Shown here: piece by piece, positions 1 through 9,483 of the stretch | Layout: the number at the start of each line of letters is the position of its first letter | How positions within the stretch are numbered: the stretch's first letter is position 1 | Source of the DNA: Nocardia veterana NBRC 100344 | GTDB taxonomy: Bacteria; Actinomycetota; Actinomycetes; Mycobacteriales; Mycobacteriaceae | DNA length: 64,000 nucleotides | Direction of reading: 5' to 3' | Assembly (NCBI RefSeq): GCF_000308855.1 | Contig: NZ_BAGM01000009.1 | Coordinates: forward strand, 25,084 to 89,083 | Program-made: the position numbers and the translations under genes | The notes under the pieces: generated by a model | Database searches by the model: none | Seen by the model: only the letters and a program-made list of their open reading frames with translations | What the model was told of the DNA's origin: nothing

Positions 1-1
1 C

Positions 2-412
2 GAAGAGATCGACGCCATGAAGGTGCTCGGTATCGACCCCATTCACCGCTTGGTGGTGCCCCGCGTGCTCGCCTCGATGTTCGTCGCGGCGCTGCTCAAC
101 GGCCTGGTCTCGACGATCGGCATCGCCGGCGGCTTCCTGTTCTCGGTGCTGCTGCAGGGAGTCAACCCCGGCGCCTTCGTCAACGGGCTCACCCTGCTCA
201 CCCATACCCCGGAGCTGGTGATCTCGGAGGTCAAGGCCGCGCTGTTCGGTCTGATCGCCGGACTGATGGCCTGCTACCTCGGTCTCAACGTCAAGGGCGG
301 TCCCAAGAGTGTGGGTGACGCGGTCAACCAGACGGTGGTGTTCTCCTTCATGGCTCTGTTCGTGGTGAACGTCGTGGTCACCGCCGTCGGCATCAAGTTC
401 ACGGTGCGGTGA
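2..412 (+). CDS. yrbE4A: YrbE/MlaE-type Mce permease subunit A, 5' truncated by the window edge
   Basis: This is the C-terminal part of an integral membrane permease of the MlaE family, which pairs with a second YrbE subunit and carries lipid substrates captured by the Mce proteins across the inner membrane. The frame is open from base 2 and reads EEIDAMKVLGIDP, the same conserved segment found inside the next gene (EEIDALESMAI), so the Met at base 17 is internal and the true start is upstream of the window. About 136 residues remain, with hydrophobic segments including VPRVLASMFVAALLNGLV and a C-terminal FMALFVVNVVVTAVGI. It is followed after 4 bases by the second permease gene. The mce4 label rests on the convergent otsA downstream, as in M. 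tuberculosis. Confidence 0.9.
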   Translation, partial: EEIDAMKVLGIDPIHRLVVPRVLASMFVAALLNGLVSTIGIAGGFLFSVLLQGVNPGAFVNGLTLLTHTPELVISEVKAALFGLIAGLMACYLGLNVKGGPKSVGDAVNQTVVFSFMALFVVNVVVTAVGIKFTVR

Positions 413-416
413 TCCG

Positions 417-1268
417 ATGGCGTTCGTAATCCAGTCCCGCTTCCCCCGTACTGTTCGACGTGTGCGGCGGGTTTCGAGTTCGATGGACGGAATCGGGCAT
501 CACGCCCAGTTCTATGCGAAGTCACTGGCCTCGGTGCCGAAGGCGTTCTCGCACTATCGCACCGAAACCATCCGCCTGATCGCCGAAATCAGCATGGGTA
601 CAGGGGCATTGGCGGTGATCGGCGGCACGGTCGTGATCGTCGGCTTCCTCACCCTGTTCACCGGCGGCACCATCGCGGTGCAGGGTTACAGTTCGCTGGG
701 CAATATCGGTGTCGAGGCGCTGACCGGATTCTTCGCCGCATTTCTCAACGTGCGCATCGCGGCACCGGTGATCTCGGGTATCGGCCTCGCGGCCACCATC
801 GGGGCCGGTGCGACCGCCCAGCTGGGCGCCATGCGCGTGGCCGAGGAGATCGACGCCCTGGAATCGATGGCGATCCGGCCGATGCCCTTCCTGGTCGGCA
901 CCCGGGTGCTGGCGGGCATGATCGCGATCGTTCCGCTCTACGCGCTGGCGGTCATCGCGTCGTTCGTCGCGAGTCGCTTCGCCACGGTCGTCATCTACGG
1001 TCAGTCGGCCGGTGTGTACGACCACTACTTCTCCACATTCCTGATTCCCAGTGACATTCTGTGGTCGTTCGTACAGGCGATCCTCATGGCCTTGGCCGTC
1101 ATGATGATTCACACCTATTACGGCTACAACGCGACCGGTGGCCCGGTCGGTGTCGGAATCGCGGTCGGTAACGCGGTGCGCGCCTCGCTGGTGGCAGTGG
1201 TTTCGGTAACCCTGCTGATGTCGCTGGCGATCTACGGCACCTCCGGCAACTTCCATCTCTCCGGGTAG
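417..1268 (+). CDS. yrbE4B: YrbE/MlaE-type Mce permease subunit B
   Basis: This 283-residue membrane protein is the second MlaE-type permease of the Mce transporter. It has the EEIDALE motif of the family near residue 140, which by analogy with MlaE contacts the ATPase, and at least five hydrophobic segments (for example IVGFLTLFTGGTIAV and LVAVVSVTLLMSLAIYG). Residues 1-60 form the soluble N-terminal stretch typical of YrbE-B proteins. The gene begins 4 bases after the first permease and ends 5 bases before mceA, so it is part of one transcript. No Mce ATPase (Mkl/MceG) gene lies in the window; in actinobacteria it is usually encoded elsewhere. Confidence 0.92.
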   Translation: MAFVIQSRFPRTVRRVRRVSSSMDGIGHHAQFYAKSLASVPKAFSHYRTETIRLIAEISMGTGALAVIGGTVVIVGFLTLFTGGTIAVQGYSSLGNIGVEALTGFFAAFLNVRIAAPVISGIGLAATIGAGATAQLGAMRVAEEIDALESMAIRPMPFLVGTRVLAGMIAIVPLYALAVIASFVASRFATVVIYGQSAGVYDHYFSTFLIPSDILWSFVQAILMALAVMMIHTYYGYNATGGPVGVGIAVGNAVRASLVAVVSVTLLMSLAIYGTSGNFHLSG

Positions 1269-1273
1269 GCGGC

Positions 1274-2491
1274 ATGGCGGCAAATAAACTCGTCGAAAGG
1301 GAAGGCGCCGGAAAGGTTTTCGGTGCCGGCTGGGGGGTCAAACTCTCGGGGATCGGTCTGGTCCTGTTTCTGGCCGCCATCGTCGCCGTCGCGTTGACGA
1401 TGTTCGTGGGCGGATTCACCACCTCGAAACCGGTCTATCTCGACGCACCGCGGGCCGGCCTGGTGATGGACAAGGATGCGAAGGTCAAGATCCGCGGCGT
1501 GCAGATCGGCCATGTCTCCGATATCTCCTACACCGGCGACCACGCGCGGCTGACCCTGGCGATCAGCCCCGATCAGCTGAAGCTGGTACCGGCGAACGCG
1601 ACCGTGGACATCCGATCCACCACCGTCTTCGGCGCGAAGTACGTCAACTTCATCGAACCGCAGGAAGCGTCCGCGCAACATCTGCAGCCGGGGGCGACGC
1701 TGTCGGCGCAGTCGGTGACCGTCGAATTCAACACCCTTTTCCAGCATCTGACCGATGTGCTCGGCAAGATCGCGCCGGAGAAATTGAATGCCACCCTGAC
1801 CGCGCTCGGTACCGCGTTGCAGGGCCGCGGTGACAAACTCGGTCAACTGCTGGCCGACAGCGATGCCTATCTGCGCGATATCAATCCGAGTCTGCCGGAT
1901 CTGCAACGCGATCTGCAGACCTCCGTCGGCGTCACGAATCTGTACGCCGATACCGCGCCGAATCTGTTGCGCACGACCGACAATGCCGCGGTGACGAGTA
2001 AGACCATCGTCGACCACACCGACAGCCTGGATGCCGTGCTGCTGAATCTGATCGGCCTCGCCGACACCACCGGCGCGGTCTTGAAGGAGAACGAGAACGG
2101 CCTGTCGACGGCCCTGGATCTGTTGCGCCCCACCACCGAACTGCTGAACGAATACAACCCGGCGCTGTACTGCCTGGTCGAGGGCGTCGCGAATGCCATC
2201 CCGGAGGCCAACGAGATCTTCGGCGGGACCGGGCCGTGGGTGACGTTGAACGCCAGCTTCATGCCGGGCGGCACCCCCTACACCTATCCGAAGGATCTGC
2301 CCAAGGTGAATGCGACCGGCGGCCCGCACTGTGAGGGCATCCTCGACCGCAAGCCCGGTAGTCATTCCAACTACCTGGTCACCGACACCAGCGAGGGACG
2401 TGTCTACACGCCCGAACTGTCCACCCATCTGAACGGGCCCCGGGTCTTCCAGCTGCTGTTCGCGGGTCTGCCGGGGGTGGGTACGCCGTGA
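1274..2491 (+). CDS. mce4A: Mce family protein, MceA position
   Basis: This 405-residue protein has one N-terminal membrane anchor (about residues 23-46, LSGIGLVLFLAAIVAVALT) followed by the MCE/MlaD domain (about 50-130, with PRAGLVMDKDAKVKIRGVQ) and a long helical region typical of the Mce_C domain. Mce proteins form a hexameric tube that channels lipids across the periplasm. The gene is the first of six mce genes and overlaps the next by 4 bases (stop at 2489-2491, next start at 2488). The convergent otsA beyond the operon matches the M. tuberculosis mce4 locus, whose substrate is cholesterol. Substrate specificity here is inference from that synteny, not from residues. Confidence 0.9.
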   Translation: MAANKLVEREGAGKVFGAGWGVKLSGIGLVLFLAAIVAVALTMFVGGFTTSKPVYLDAPRAGLVMDKDAKVKIRGVQIGHVSDISYTGDHARLTLAISPDQLKLVPANATVDIRSTTVFGAKYVNFIEPQEASAQHLQPGATLSAQSVTVEFNTLFQHLTDVLGKIAPEKLNATLTALGTALQGRGDKLGQLLADSDAYLRDINPSLPDLQRDLQTSVGVTNLYADTAPNLLRTTDNAAVTSKTIVDHTDSLDAVLLNLIGLADTTGAVLKENENGLSTALDLLRPTTELLNEYNPALYCLVEGVANAIPEANEIFGGTGPWVTLNASFMPGGTPYTYPKDLPKVNATGGPHCEGILDRKPGSHSNYLVTDTSEGRVYTPELSTHLNGPRVFQLLFAGLPGVGTP

Positions 2492-3519
2492 GGCTGAAAC
2501 CGCACGCGACGAGCGTCAAACTCGGTATCTTCACGCTGGTCATGGTGCTCGTGCTGGGCATGCTGGTCGTCATCTTCTCGCAGATGCGATTCGCCCGGGA
2601 ACACGGCTACCACGCGGTGTTCACCAGTTCGTCGGGCATGCTGCCCGGCTCCAAGGTGCGGATCGCGGGTGTGCCGGTCGGCTCGGTGAAGAGTGTCAAG
2701 GTCGGAAAGGACCATCTGGCGCATGTCGATTTCGACGTCGATCGCCAGTACAAGCTCTACATCAGCACGCACGCCGCCATCCGGTACGAGAATCTGGTGG
2801 GTGACCGCTATCTGGAACTGATGGATGCTCCCGGCACGGCGAAGGTGCTGAAGGCCGGTGGCACCATCGGGGTGGACAAGACCAAGCCGGCCCTCGATCT
2901 GGACATGCTGCTGGGCGGTTTCAAGCCGCTGCTGCGCGGCCTCGATCCACAGCAGGTCAACTCCCTGACCGAGGCGCTGCTGCAGGTCTTCCAGGGCCAG
3001 GGCGGGACCCTGGTGGCGCTGTTGAACAGCTCCGGCTCGTTCGCCAAAACCCTGGCCGATCGAGACGCGTTGATCGGCAGCGTGATCGAGAACCTGAAAT
3101 CGGTGCTGGCGACCATCGACGACCACAACAAGGAATTCGATACCACCCTGACCGAATTACAGCGCTTGGTGAGCGGCCTTGCGGCAGACCGCGATCCGAT
3201 CGGCGCGGCGCTGCCCCGGCTGGCCGGGGCGACCGGCGACCTCACCGAACTGCTGAAGACCGCGCGACCGGATCTGAAGGCCACCTTCGACCAACTCGGC
3301 CGCCTGTCGGGCAATCTCGACGAGAAGTCCGAGGACGTCGAGTGGGTGCTCCAGCATCTGCCCGACACCTACAAGCAGTTGGTGCGGCTCGGTTCGTACG
3401 GATCGTTCCTGAACATGTACGTGTGCGGAACGAATTTCCTCGTGGACGGCCCGGACGGTAAGCCGATGCATGTGAATCTGCCCGGTCTGCAGACGACCGG
3501 AAGGTGTTCGACCAAGTGA
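2488..3519 (+). CDS. mce4B: Mce family protein, MceB position
   Basis: This 343-residue protein has an N-terminal transmembrane anchor (LGIFTLVMVLVLGMLVVIF, about residues 12-30) followed by a MlaD domain containing SSGMLPGSKVRIAGVPVGSV, then a long alpha-helical, coiled-coil-like section ending with a Cys-containing tail (MYVCGTNF...GRCSTK). It is the second subunit of the Mce hexamer in the cell envelope. Its GTG start at 2488 overlaps the stop of the preceding gene, and its own stop overlaps the GTG start of the next. This GTGA/ATGA chaining runs through the operon and implies translational coupling. Confidence 0.9.
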   Translation: MRLKPHATSVKLGIFTLVMVLVLGMLVVIFSQMRFAREHGYHAVFTSSSGMLPGSKVRIAGVPVGSVKSVKVGKDHLAHVDFDVDRQYKLYISTHAAIRYENLVGDRYLELMDAPGTAKVLKAGGTIGVDKTKPALDLDMLLGGFKPLLRGLDPQQVNSLTEALLQVFQGQGGTLVALLNSSGSFAKTLADRDALIGSVIENLKSVLATIDDHNKEFDTTLTELQRLVSGLAADRDPIGAALPRLAGATGDLTELLKTARPDLKATFDQLGRLSGNLDEKSEDVEWVLQHLPDTYKQLVRLGSYGSFLNMYVCGTNFLVDGPDGKPMHVNLPGLQTTGRCSTK

Positions 3520-4577
3520 ACGAAACGTCCCCGCTCATCAAACACGGCGTCGTCGGCGTCGTCCTGGCGGTCGCGATCGCGTTGTCCGCCTTGCAGTTCG
3601 ACCGATTGCCGTTCATCCGCAGCGGTGCGGAATTCACCGCCTATTTCGCCGATGCCGGTGGGCTGATGACCGGCGATCAGGTGCAGGTTGCCGGCGTCCG
3701 GTCCGGTCAGGTCGAGGATGTCAGTCTGGACGGTCCCAAGGTGAAGGTGCGCTTCAGCCTCGACGAATCGATCGTGCTGGGCGAGAAGACGACCGCGGCG
3801 ATCAAGACCAATACCGTCCTCGGCCGCAAATCCCTGGAGGTCGACCCGCAGGGTCCGGGCGCGCTGCGCGGCGACCAGCCGATCCCGTTGGACCGCACCA
3901 CCTCTCCGTATTCGCTGAACGACGCCCTCGGTGACCTGTCCAACACGGTCAAGGGCCTGGACACCGATCAGGTCAACCAAACCCTGGACGCGCTGTCGGG
4001 CGCCTTCGCCGATACCCCGGCGCCGCTGCGGTCCGCCCTGGACGGGGTCACTCAGCTCTCGCGCAGCCTGAACAAGCGCGACAAGGCGCTGACCGAACTC
4101 CTGTCGCATGCGCAGAACGTCACCAAGGTGCTCTCGGATCGGTCGAATCAGATCAATGCCCTGCTGCTGGACGGCAACAATCTGCTCGGCGAGCTCGACG
4201 CCCGCCGCACCGCGCTGAGCCAGTTGATCGTCTACGTCAACGGGCTGGCGCAGCAGTTGACCGGATTCGTCAACGACAACGAGCAGAGCCTGAAACCCAC
4301 GCTGGACAAGCTGAATTCGGTGCTGCAACTGCTGGAGCGGAACAAGGACAACCTCGGCAAGGCCTTGGACGCGCTCGGTCCGTTCGAGGCGGCGCTGGGT
4401 GAGGAGGTCGGCTCCGGTCCGTACTTCCAGGCCTACGTCTCCAACGCCACGAGTATGACGCTGCAGCCGCTCGTCGACGCGCTGGTGTGGCCGCAGCACG
4501 TGCCCGAATCGTTCTGGAAGTACCTCACCACCCCGCCGCCCTCGATCGGGCCCGCGATCCAGGAGCCGCCGCGATGA
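3516..4577 (+). CDS. mce4C: Mce family protein, MceC position
   Basis: This protein of about 353 residues has an N-terminal anchor (GVVGVVLAVAIALSALQF), an MCE domain (FADAGGLMTGDQVQVAGVRSG) and a helical C-terminal region. I prefer the GTG at 3516: it overlaps the preceding stop in the same GTGA arrangement as its neighbours, and a GGAAGG sequence lies about 11 bases upstream. A GTG at 3504 is in frame and would add four residues (MFDQ) but sits on that ribosome-binding site. The C-terminus ends with a Pro-rich PPPSIGPAIQEPPR stretch. Role and location are as for the other Mce subunits. Confidence 0.88.
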   Translation: MNETSPLIKHGVVGVVLAVAIALSALQFDRLPFIRSGAEFTAYFADAGGLMTGDQVQVAGVRSGQVEDVSLDGPKVKVRFSLDESIVLGEKTTAAIKTNTVLGRKSLEVDPQGPGALRGDQPIPLDRTTSPYSLNDALGDLSNTVKGLDTDQVNQTLDALSGAFADTPAPLRSALDGVTQLSRSLNKRDKALTELLSHAQNVTKVLSDRSNQINALLLDGNNLLGELDARRTALSQLIVYVNGLAQQLTGFVNDNEQSLKPTLDKLNSVLQLLERNKDNLGKALDALGPFEAALGEEVGSGPYFQAYVSNATSMTLQPLVDALVWPQHVPESFWKYLTTPPPSIGPAIQEPPR

Positions 4578-5839
4578 ACGCGATTCGCAGAATCACCAAG
4601 GTGCCGAAATGGGCCCGCGTCGTGGCCGCCGTATTGGTGGTGGCGCTGGCGGGCTGGATCGTCTACGGCGCGGTGACCAATATCGGCAAGACGCACATCA
4701 CCGCCTACTTCCCGTCCACCACCGGGTTGTATCCGGGTGACGACGTGCGGGTGCTGGGCGTCAAGGTCGGCAGGATCAATTCGATCGAGCCGGGCCGGGA
4801 CACGACCAAGGTGGTGATGACCGTCGACCGCGGCATCGACATCCCGGCCGACGCCAAGGCCGTCACGGTGTCACCGAATCTGGTGTCCGCCCGCTTCATC
4901 CAGTTGGCGCCGGTGTACACCGGCGGCCCGAAGATGCACGACGACGGCGTGATTCCGGTCGAGCACACCGCGGTGCCGGTCGAGTGGGACGACATCAAGG
5001 CCGAGCTGACCAAACTGTCCAAGGCGCTCGGGCCCATCGGCGAGGATCAACAGGGCTCGTTCGGCCGGTTCATCGATACCGCTTCGGACAATCTCGCCGG
5101 CGGCAACGCCCAGGCGCTGCGCGATACCCTGCACGAACTGTCCAGCACGCTGAACACCCTCTCCGACGGCCGCACCGACCTGTTCGGCACCGTCCGCAAT
5201 CTGCAGCAGTTCGTCGACGTGCTGTCCAAGAGCAACGAGCAGATCGTGCAATTCGGCGGGCGGCTGGCCTCGGTGTCCTCGGTCCTGTCCGGCGTCTCCG
5301 ACGATCTGGGGGCAGGTCTGGACAATCTCGATTCCGCGGTGGCCGACGTCAAACGCTTCCTCGACGAGCGGGGCGGACAGCTCACCGAGAGTGTGCAGCA
5401 TCTGGCCCAGGTGACGCAGATCCTGGCCGACAAGCGCCCGCAGATCGAGCAGGTCCTGCATTCCGGTCCGGTCGCGCTGTCGAACTTCTACCAGATCTAC
5501 AAGCCCGCACAGGGCACCCTGACCGGTGCGGTGGTGCTGCCGAACTTCCGCAATCCGTTCGCCTTCCTGTGCGGTGCCGTCGAGGCGCTGGAGGACAACG
5601 GTTCGCAGCGGACCGCGGACCTGTGCAAACAGCAGGTGGCGCCGGTGATCAATTCGCTGATGATGAATTATCCGCCGCTGCTGGTGAATCCGGCCTCCGG
5701 CCAGCAGGCATTCCCCAGCCAGCTGACCTTCTCGACTCCGGATCTGGCCGACCGCGTCGAATATCCGGCGCCCGGCCAAGCCCCGTCCGAGGTGCCGAGC
5801 GGTCTGGTCGGTCTGGCGATTCCGGGAGGAGGGCGATGA
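4574..5839 (+). CDS. mce4D: Mce family protein, MceD position
   Basis: This 421-residue protein starts at the ATG overlapping the mceC stop (ATGA); the frame is open further upstream, but those residues lie inside mceC. It has a membrane anchor (VVAAVLVVALAGWIVYGAV, about residues 14-32), an MCE domain with the signature STTGLYPGDDVRVLGVKVGRI, a long helical region with repeated VQHLAQVTQIL-type heptads, and a C-terminal part with three Cys (FLCGAVEAL, DLCKQQ). The reading frame overlaps the next gene by 4 bases. It is the fourth subunit of the Mce importer. Confidence 0.9.
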   Translation: MNAIRRITKVPKWARVVAAVLVVALAGWIVYGAVTNIGKTHITAYFPSTTGLYPGDDVRVLGVKVGRINSIEPGRDTTKVVMTVDRGIDIPADAKAVTVSPNLVSARFIQLAPVYTGGPKMHDDGVIPVEHTAVPVEWDDIKAELTKLSKALGPIGEDQQGSFGRFIDTASDNLAGGNAQALRDTLHELSSTLNTLSDGRTDLFGTVRNLQQFVDVLSKSNEQIVQFGGRLASVSSVLSGVSDDLGAGLDNLDSAVADVKRFLDERGGQLTESVQHLAQVTQILADKRPQIEQVLHSGPVALSNFYQIYKPAQGTLTGAVVLPNFRNPFAFLCGAVEALEDNGSQRTADLCKQQVAPVINSLMMNYPPLLVNPASGQQAFPSQLTFSTPDLADRVEYPAPGQAPSEVPSGLVGLAIPGGGR

Positions 5840-7080
5840 TGCGTCGCGGACGAGTGCGGCTCGCCGGCGCCGCCGTCGGTCTGGTGATCCTGTTGGGCGC
5901 CACCGGATGTGAATGGGACGGCCTGAACACGCTGCCGATGCCCGGTGCGGCCGGAACCGGTGAGGGCGCCTGGCAGATCAAGATCCAGATGCCGAATGTC
6001 ACCACGCTGACCCGCAATTCGCCGGTGCAGGTGGACGACGTGACGGTCGGCACGGTCAAGAACATCCAGGTCGAGGACTGGCATGCGCTGGTTACGGTCA
6101 GCCTCGACAAGGGCGTGCGCCTGCCCGCCAACGCGGTGGCCGAGATCGGTCAGACCAGTCTGCTCGGCAGTAATCACGTGGAGTTGTCGGCGCCGAAAGA
6201 TGTTGCGCCGGAAGGACAACTGAAGCCGGGTGATGTGATTCCACTGGCCCGGGCCGGGGTCTACCCCACCACCGAGCAGACCCTGTCGTCGCTGTCGGTG
6301 GTGCTCAACGGTGGCGGTATCTCGCAACTCGAGACGATCACGCACGAGCTGAACGCGACCTTCTCCGGCCGCTCGGACGCCATTCGTGATCTGCTGCCGC
6401 AGCTGGCCCAGCTGACCAGCACCCTGGACGGCCAGACCAAGGACATCATCGACGCGATGGGCGGGCTGGACCGCTTCGCCGGGCAGCTGAACAATCAGAA
6501 GGATCAGCTGACCCGCGCGGTCACGGACTTGCACCCGGCCCTGACCGTGCTGGCCGATCGCCGCGAAAACATCACCAAAACCATTACCGCCCTGGGTGAT
6601 CTGAGTGATGTGGTGAGCCGGGTCATCGCCGAGAGCGGCGACAATTTGAAGGCGGACCTGGCCAATGTCCATCCGGCGCTGGAATCGCTGGCCAACACCG
6701 GTACGAAACTGGCCGACGCCCTGCAGATCCTGCTCACCTTCCCGTTCCCGATGCGCAATCTGAACAAGGCGCTCAAAGGCGACTACCTCAACCTGCTGAT
6801 GACCGTCGACCTCACCGGCGCCCGGCTGGATTCCAACTTCCTGACCGGGACGCCACTGGGCGGCCGCTTCGGCGGCGTCGAGGGCGCACTCGGCACCATC
6901 GCGCCCGATACCGCGATGGGTAAGGGTGACCCGGTGACCGGACCGATGCAGCCGCCACCACCGCCCGCCCCCGATGCGGCGCCGACTCCGAGCATTCCCG
7001 GCCTGCCGCCGATTCCGAACCTGCCCGCCATACCCGGGCTGACGGTGCCCGCGCCGCAACAAGGGGGTGCGGGCCGATGA
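5836..7080 (+). CDS. mce4E: Mce family lipoprotein, MceE position (LprN-like)
   Basis: This 414-residue protein starts at ATG 5836, which overlaps the mceD stop; a second ATG follows at 5839, and GGAGGAGGGCG lies directly upstream. The N-terminus is a lipoprotein signal: MMRRGRVRLAG, a hydrophobic core and the lipobox LGATGC, with lipidation expected at Cys25. MceE is the lipoprotein subunit in every mce operon (LprK/LprN in M. tuberculosis). After the MCE domain (TLTRNSPVQVDDVTVGTV) and helical region, the last 50 residues are Pro/Ala-rich (PPPPPAPDAAPTPSIPGLPP), probably a flexible tether. Confidence 0.92.
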   Translation: MMRRGRVRLAGAAVGLVILLGATGCEWDGLNTLPMPGAAGTGEGAWQIKIQMPNVTTLTRNSPVQVDDVTVGTVKNIQVEDWHALVTVSLDKGVRLPANAVAEIGQTSLLGSNHVELSAPKDVAPEGQLKPGDVIPLARAGVYPTTEQTLSSLSVVLNGGGISQLETITHELNATFSGRSDAIRDLLPQLAQLTSTLDGQTKDIIDAMGGLDRFAGQLNNQKDQLTRAVTDLHPALTVLADRRENITKTITALGDLSDVVSRVIAESGDNLKADLANVHPALESLANTGTKLADALQILLTFPFPMRNLNKALKGDYLNLLMTVDLTGARLDSNFLTGTPLGGRFGGVEGALGTIAPDTAMGKGDPVTGPMQPPPPPAPDAAPTPSIPGLPPIPNLPAIPGLTVPAPQQGGAGR

Positions 7081-8501
7081 AGCTCAGCAAATTCGTCCGG
7101 ACCCAGCTGGTGATCTTCTCGATCCTGACCGTGATCGGTCTGGTCGTGATGGCCGGGGTGTACGTCCACCTACCGGCGATGGTCGGCATCGGCCGATACG
7201 AGGTCACGGTGAAACTCGAGGCCACCGGCGGGCTGTACCCGACGGCGAACGTGGCCTATCGCGGCACCAATGTCGGCAAGGTGCAGGATGTGAAGCTGAC
7301 CCCGGACGGGGTCGACGCCAAGCTCTCGATCAACAGCGACTACAAGATCCCCAGCGATGTCGACGCCTACATCAAAAGCGTCTCGGCGATCGGTGAGCAG
7401 TATGTGGATCTGGTGCCGGTGCAGAATCCGCGCGGCGGGAATCTGCACGACGGCTCGGTGATCCCGGTGCAGCGCACCAAACTTCCGCAGGACGTCGGCG
7501 ATATGCTCGATCAGGCCGACCGGCTGCTCAGCAGCGTCGCCGACACCAAGCTGCGGCAGGTCATCGACGACGCGTTCACCGCATTCAACGGCGCCGGCCC
7601 GGATCTGCAGAGGTTCATCGACTCCGCCTCGCTGCTGGTGCAGGAGGCGAAGAAGAACACCAACGAGACCAAGGACCTGCTCGACAAGATCGGTCCGCTG
7701 CTGGACACCCAGAACCAATCCGACGCCGCGATCCGTTCGTGGACAAAGGATTTGGCGACCGTCACCGACCAGCTACGGCAGCACGACCCGTCGCTGGGGC
7801 AACTACTCGACCGCACCCCCGCGGCCGCGCAGAAGGTCTCGCAGACCTTCCAGGATCTGCAACCGACACTGCCGCTGCTGCTGTCGAATCTGACCAGTGT
7901 CGGCCAGGTCGGGGTCACCTACCACGCCGGGATGGAACAGATCCTGGTGATCTATCCACAGCTCGTTTCCGCGCTGCTGACCGTCATCCGCGGACCCACG
8001 CAGTACGGCGCCATGGTCGACTTCATGCTCGGGCTCAACGATCCGCCCGGCTGCACCACCGGCTTCCTGCCGGCGGATCAGCGCCGCTCACCGGCCCTGA
8101 AGGACACCCCGGACACCCCGCCGAATCTGTACTGCAAGGTGGCGCAGAACGCGAAGGAAGCGGTCCGCGGTATCCGCAACACCCCGTGCGCGGACGTCCC
8201 GGGTAAGCGCGCGCCCAGCCCCGAGCTGTGCCACGACCCGCAGGGTTATGTGCCCGAGGGCGACAACCCGCCGTTCGGTGATCCGCATCCGGTGACCCCG
8301 TCCGGCGAACCGGCCGCGAACCCGGGTGACGCCCCGGCCGCGCTGCCGCAACCGGCCGCCGCACTGCGCAGCTACGACCTGAAGAACCACACCTTCACCG
8401 GACCCGACGGCCGGACCTACCGGCAGGGTGATGTGGGCCCGGACGGATCGGGCACGGTACCGTCCAGTTGGCAGGCGATGCTCGAGGAGCAACAGAAGTG
8501 A
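7077..8501 (+). CDS. mce4F: Mce family protein, MceF position
   Basis: This 474-residue protein is the last of the six Mce subunits. It has a single N-terminal anchor (LVIFSILTVIGLVVMAGVYV), the MCE domain (ATGGLYPTANVAYRGTNVG), a long helical region and an extended C-terminal domain with four Cys (PPGCTTGF, LYCKVA, TPCADV, ELCHDP) that may pair as disulfides in the periplasm. A Pro-rich tail ends in SSWQAMLEEQQK. The start overlaps mceE by 4 bases. The tail resembles those of other actinobacterial MceF proteins. The next gene starts about 100 bases later, so coupling is looser from here on. Confidence 0.9.
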   Translation: MKLSKFVRTQLVIFSILTVIGLVVMAGVYVHLPAMVGIGRYEVTVKLEATGGLYPTANVAYRGTNVGKVQDVKLTPDGVDAKLSINSDYKIPSDVDAYIKSVSAIGEQYVDLVPVQNPRGGNLHDGSVIPVQRTKLPQDVGDMLDQADRLLSSVADTKLRQVIDDAFTAFNGAGPDLQRFIDSASLLVQEAKKNTNETKDLLDKIGPLLDTQNQSDAAIRSWTKDLATVTDQLRQHDPSLGQLLDRTPAAAQKVSQTFQDLQPTLPLLLSNLTSVGQVGVTYHAGMEQILVIYPQLVSALLTVIRGPTQYGAMVDFMLGLNDPPGCTTGFLPADQRRSPALKDTPDTPPNLYCKVAQNAKEAVRGIRNTPCADVPGKRAPSPELCHDPQGYVPEGDNPPFGDPHPVTPSGEPAANPGDAPAALPQPAAALRSYDLKNHTFTGPDGRTYRQGDVGPDGSGTVPSSWQAMLEEQQK

Positions 8502-8598
8502 GCAAGCGCAGCGAGCGAATCACCCACGACAGCGCGTCGGGCAGGGCGGAGCCGAATCGGCGAGAACCCGGCATGTGCGATGCGACCGGAGGCGGGAC

Positions 8599-9483
8599 AT
8601 GAGCGAATCCAATTCCACACCCACCGGTCGGGTCCGGCGGCGGGCCAGCCGGCAGGCAGGCGCCCCGACCGACGGAATCGCGGTCGAACGGACCGAGCGC
8701 ACGCCGGTCGCGGATGCCACCGTGCAGCTCGGCACCGTCGCGCCGACCCGCGTCGCGTCCGCGAAAGGTGTCGATTCCGGCGTCGACGCCGACGGGAAAC
8801 TCGCGACCGCCGCGGAGAAAGCGAGCCCGGCAGCTGGTGCCGATGCCGCGTCGGCCGAGACGGATGCCACGGTGCGACTCGAAACGGCTGAGCAGCGGGA
8901 GGACGCGAAGAAGCCCGAGACCACCGAGAACCCCGAGAACCCGGCGGCCATCGGCGATCCGGAAGGCGCCGCGGGTGCGGCCGGGAAGCGCAAGCTCGGA
9001 GCGCTGGGCTGGGCCGCTGCCGTGGTAGCGGTGCTGTCGCTGATCCTGCTGGTGGGTTCGAGCGGATTCTTCGTATATCACCAGCACGAGGTGCACGCCC
9101 AGGACGATCAGCGCGCGGAGTATGTGCAGACCGCCAAACAGGCCGTCCTCAACCTGACGAATATCAAGGACGACACCGCGAAGCAGGACATCGACCGGGT
9201 GCTGTCGGTCGCCTCGGGCCAGCTCAAACAGGAGTACTCCGAGCGCAAGGACGCCTACGCGCAGGTGGTGCAGCAGGCCAAGGTGAAGGCCAGCGGGGAG
9301 ATCATCGAAACCGCCGTCGAAAGCCAGGACGACCACACCGCGAAGGTGCTGGTGGCGGCGAAGCAGACACTGACCAACGCGGGTTCCAAGGACCCCCAGG
9401 AGCGGTACTACCGCTTCCGGGTGACGGTGAACCGCGACGACAGCGGCACTATCACCGCCTCGCAGGTGGAGTTCGTGGCATGA
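8599..9483 (+). CDS. mam4A: Mce-associated membrane protein
   Basis: This 294-residue protein has a low-complexity, charged N-terminal region (residues 1-130, rich in Ala, Glu and Thr), one transmembrane segment (about 135-158, LGWAAAVVAVLSLILLVGSS) and a C-terminal extracytoplasmic domain of about 135 residues. This is the layout of Mas/Mam proteins encoded after mceF. From work on mycobacteria, such proteins stabilise Mce complexes. The ATG at 8599 has GGAGGCGGG just upstream. The frame is open back to 8428 inside mceF, but no good ribosome-binding site supports an earlier start. The long disordered N-terminus is larger than usual for the family. Confidence 0.85.
   Translation: MSESNSTPTGRVRRRASRQAGAPTDGIAVERTERTPVADATVQLGTVAPTRVASAKGVDSGVDADGKLATAAEKASPAAGADAASAETDATVRLETAEQREDAKKPETTENPENPAAIGDPEGAAGAAGKRKLGALGWAAAVVAVLSLILLVGSSGFFVYHQHEVHAQDDQRAEYVQTAKQAVLNLTNIKDDTAKQDIDRVLSVASGQLKQEYSERKDAYAQVVQQAKVKASGEIIETAVESQDDHTAKVLVAAKQTLTNAGSKDPQERYYRFRVTVNRDDSGTITASQVEFVA

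Noticed and set aside
1232..2428. Long open frame on the - strand across mceA (398 codons)
   Set aside because: It is antisense to a well-supported mce gene, is rich in Arg, Gln and His in a GC-rich shadow pattern, and has no motif.
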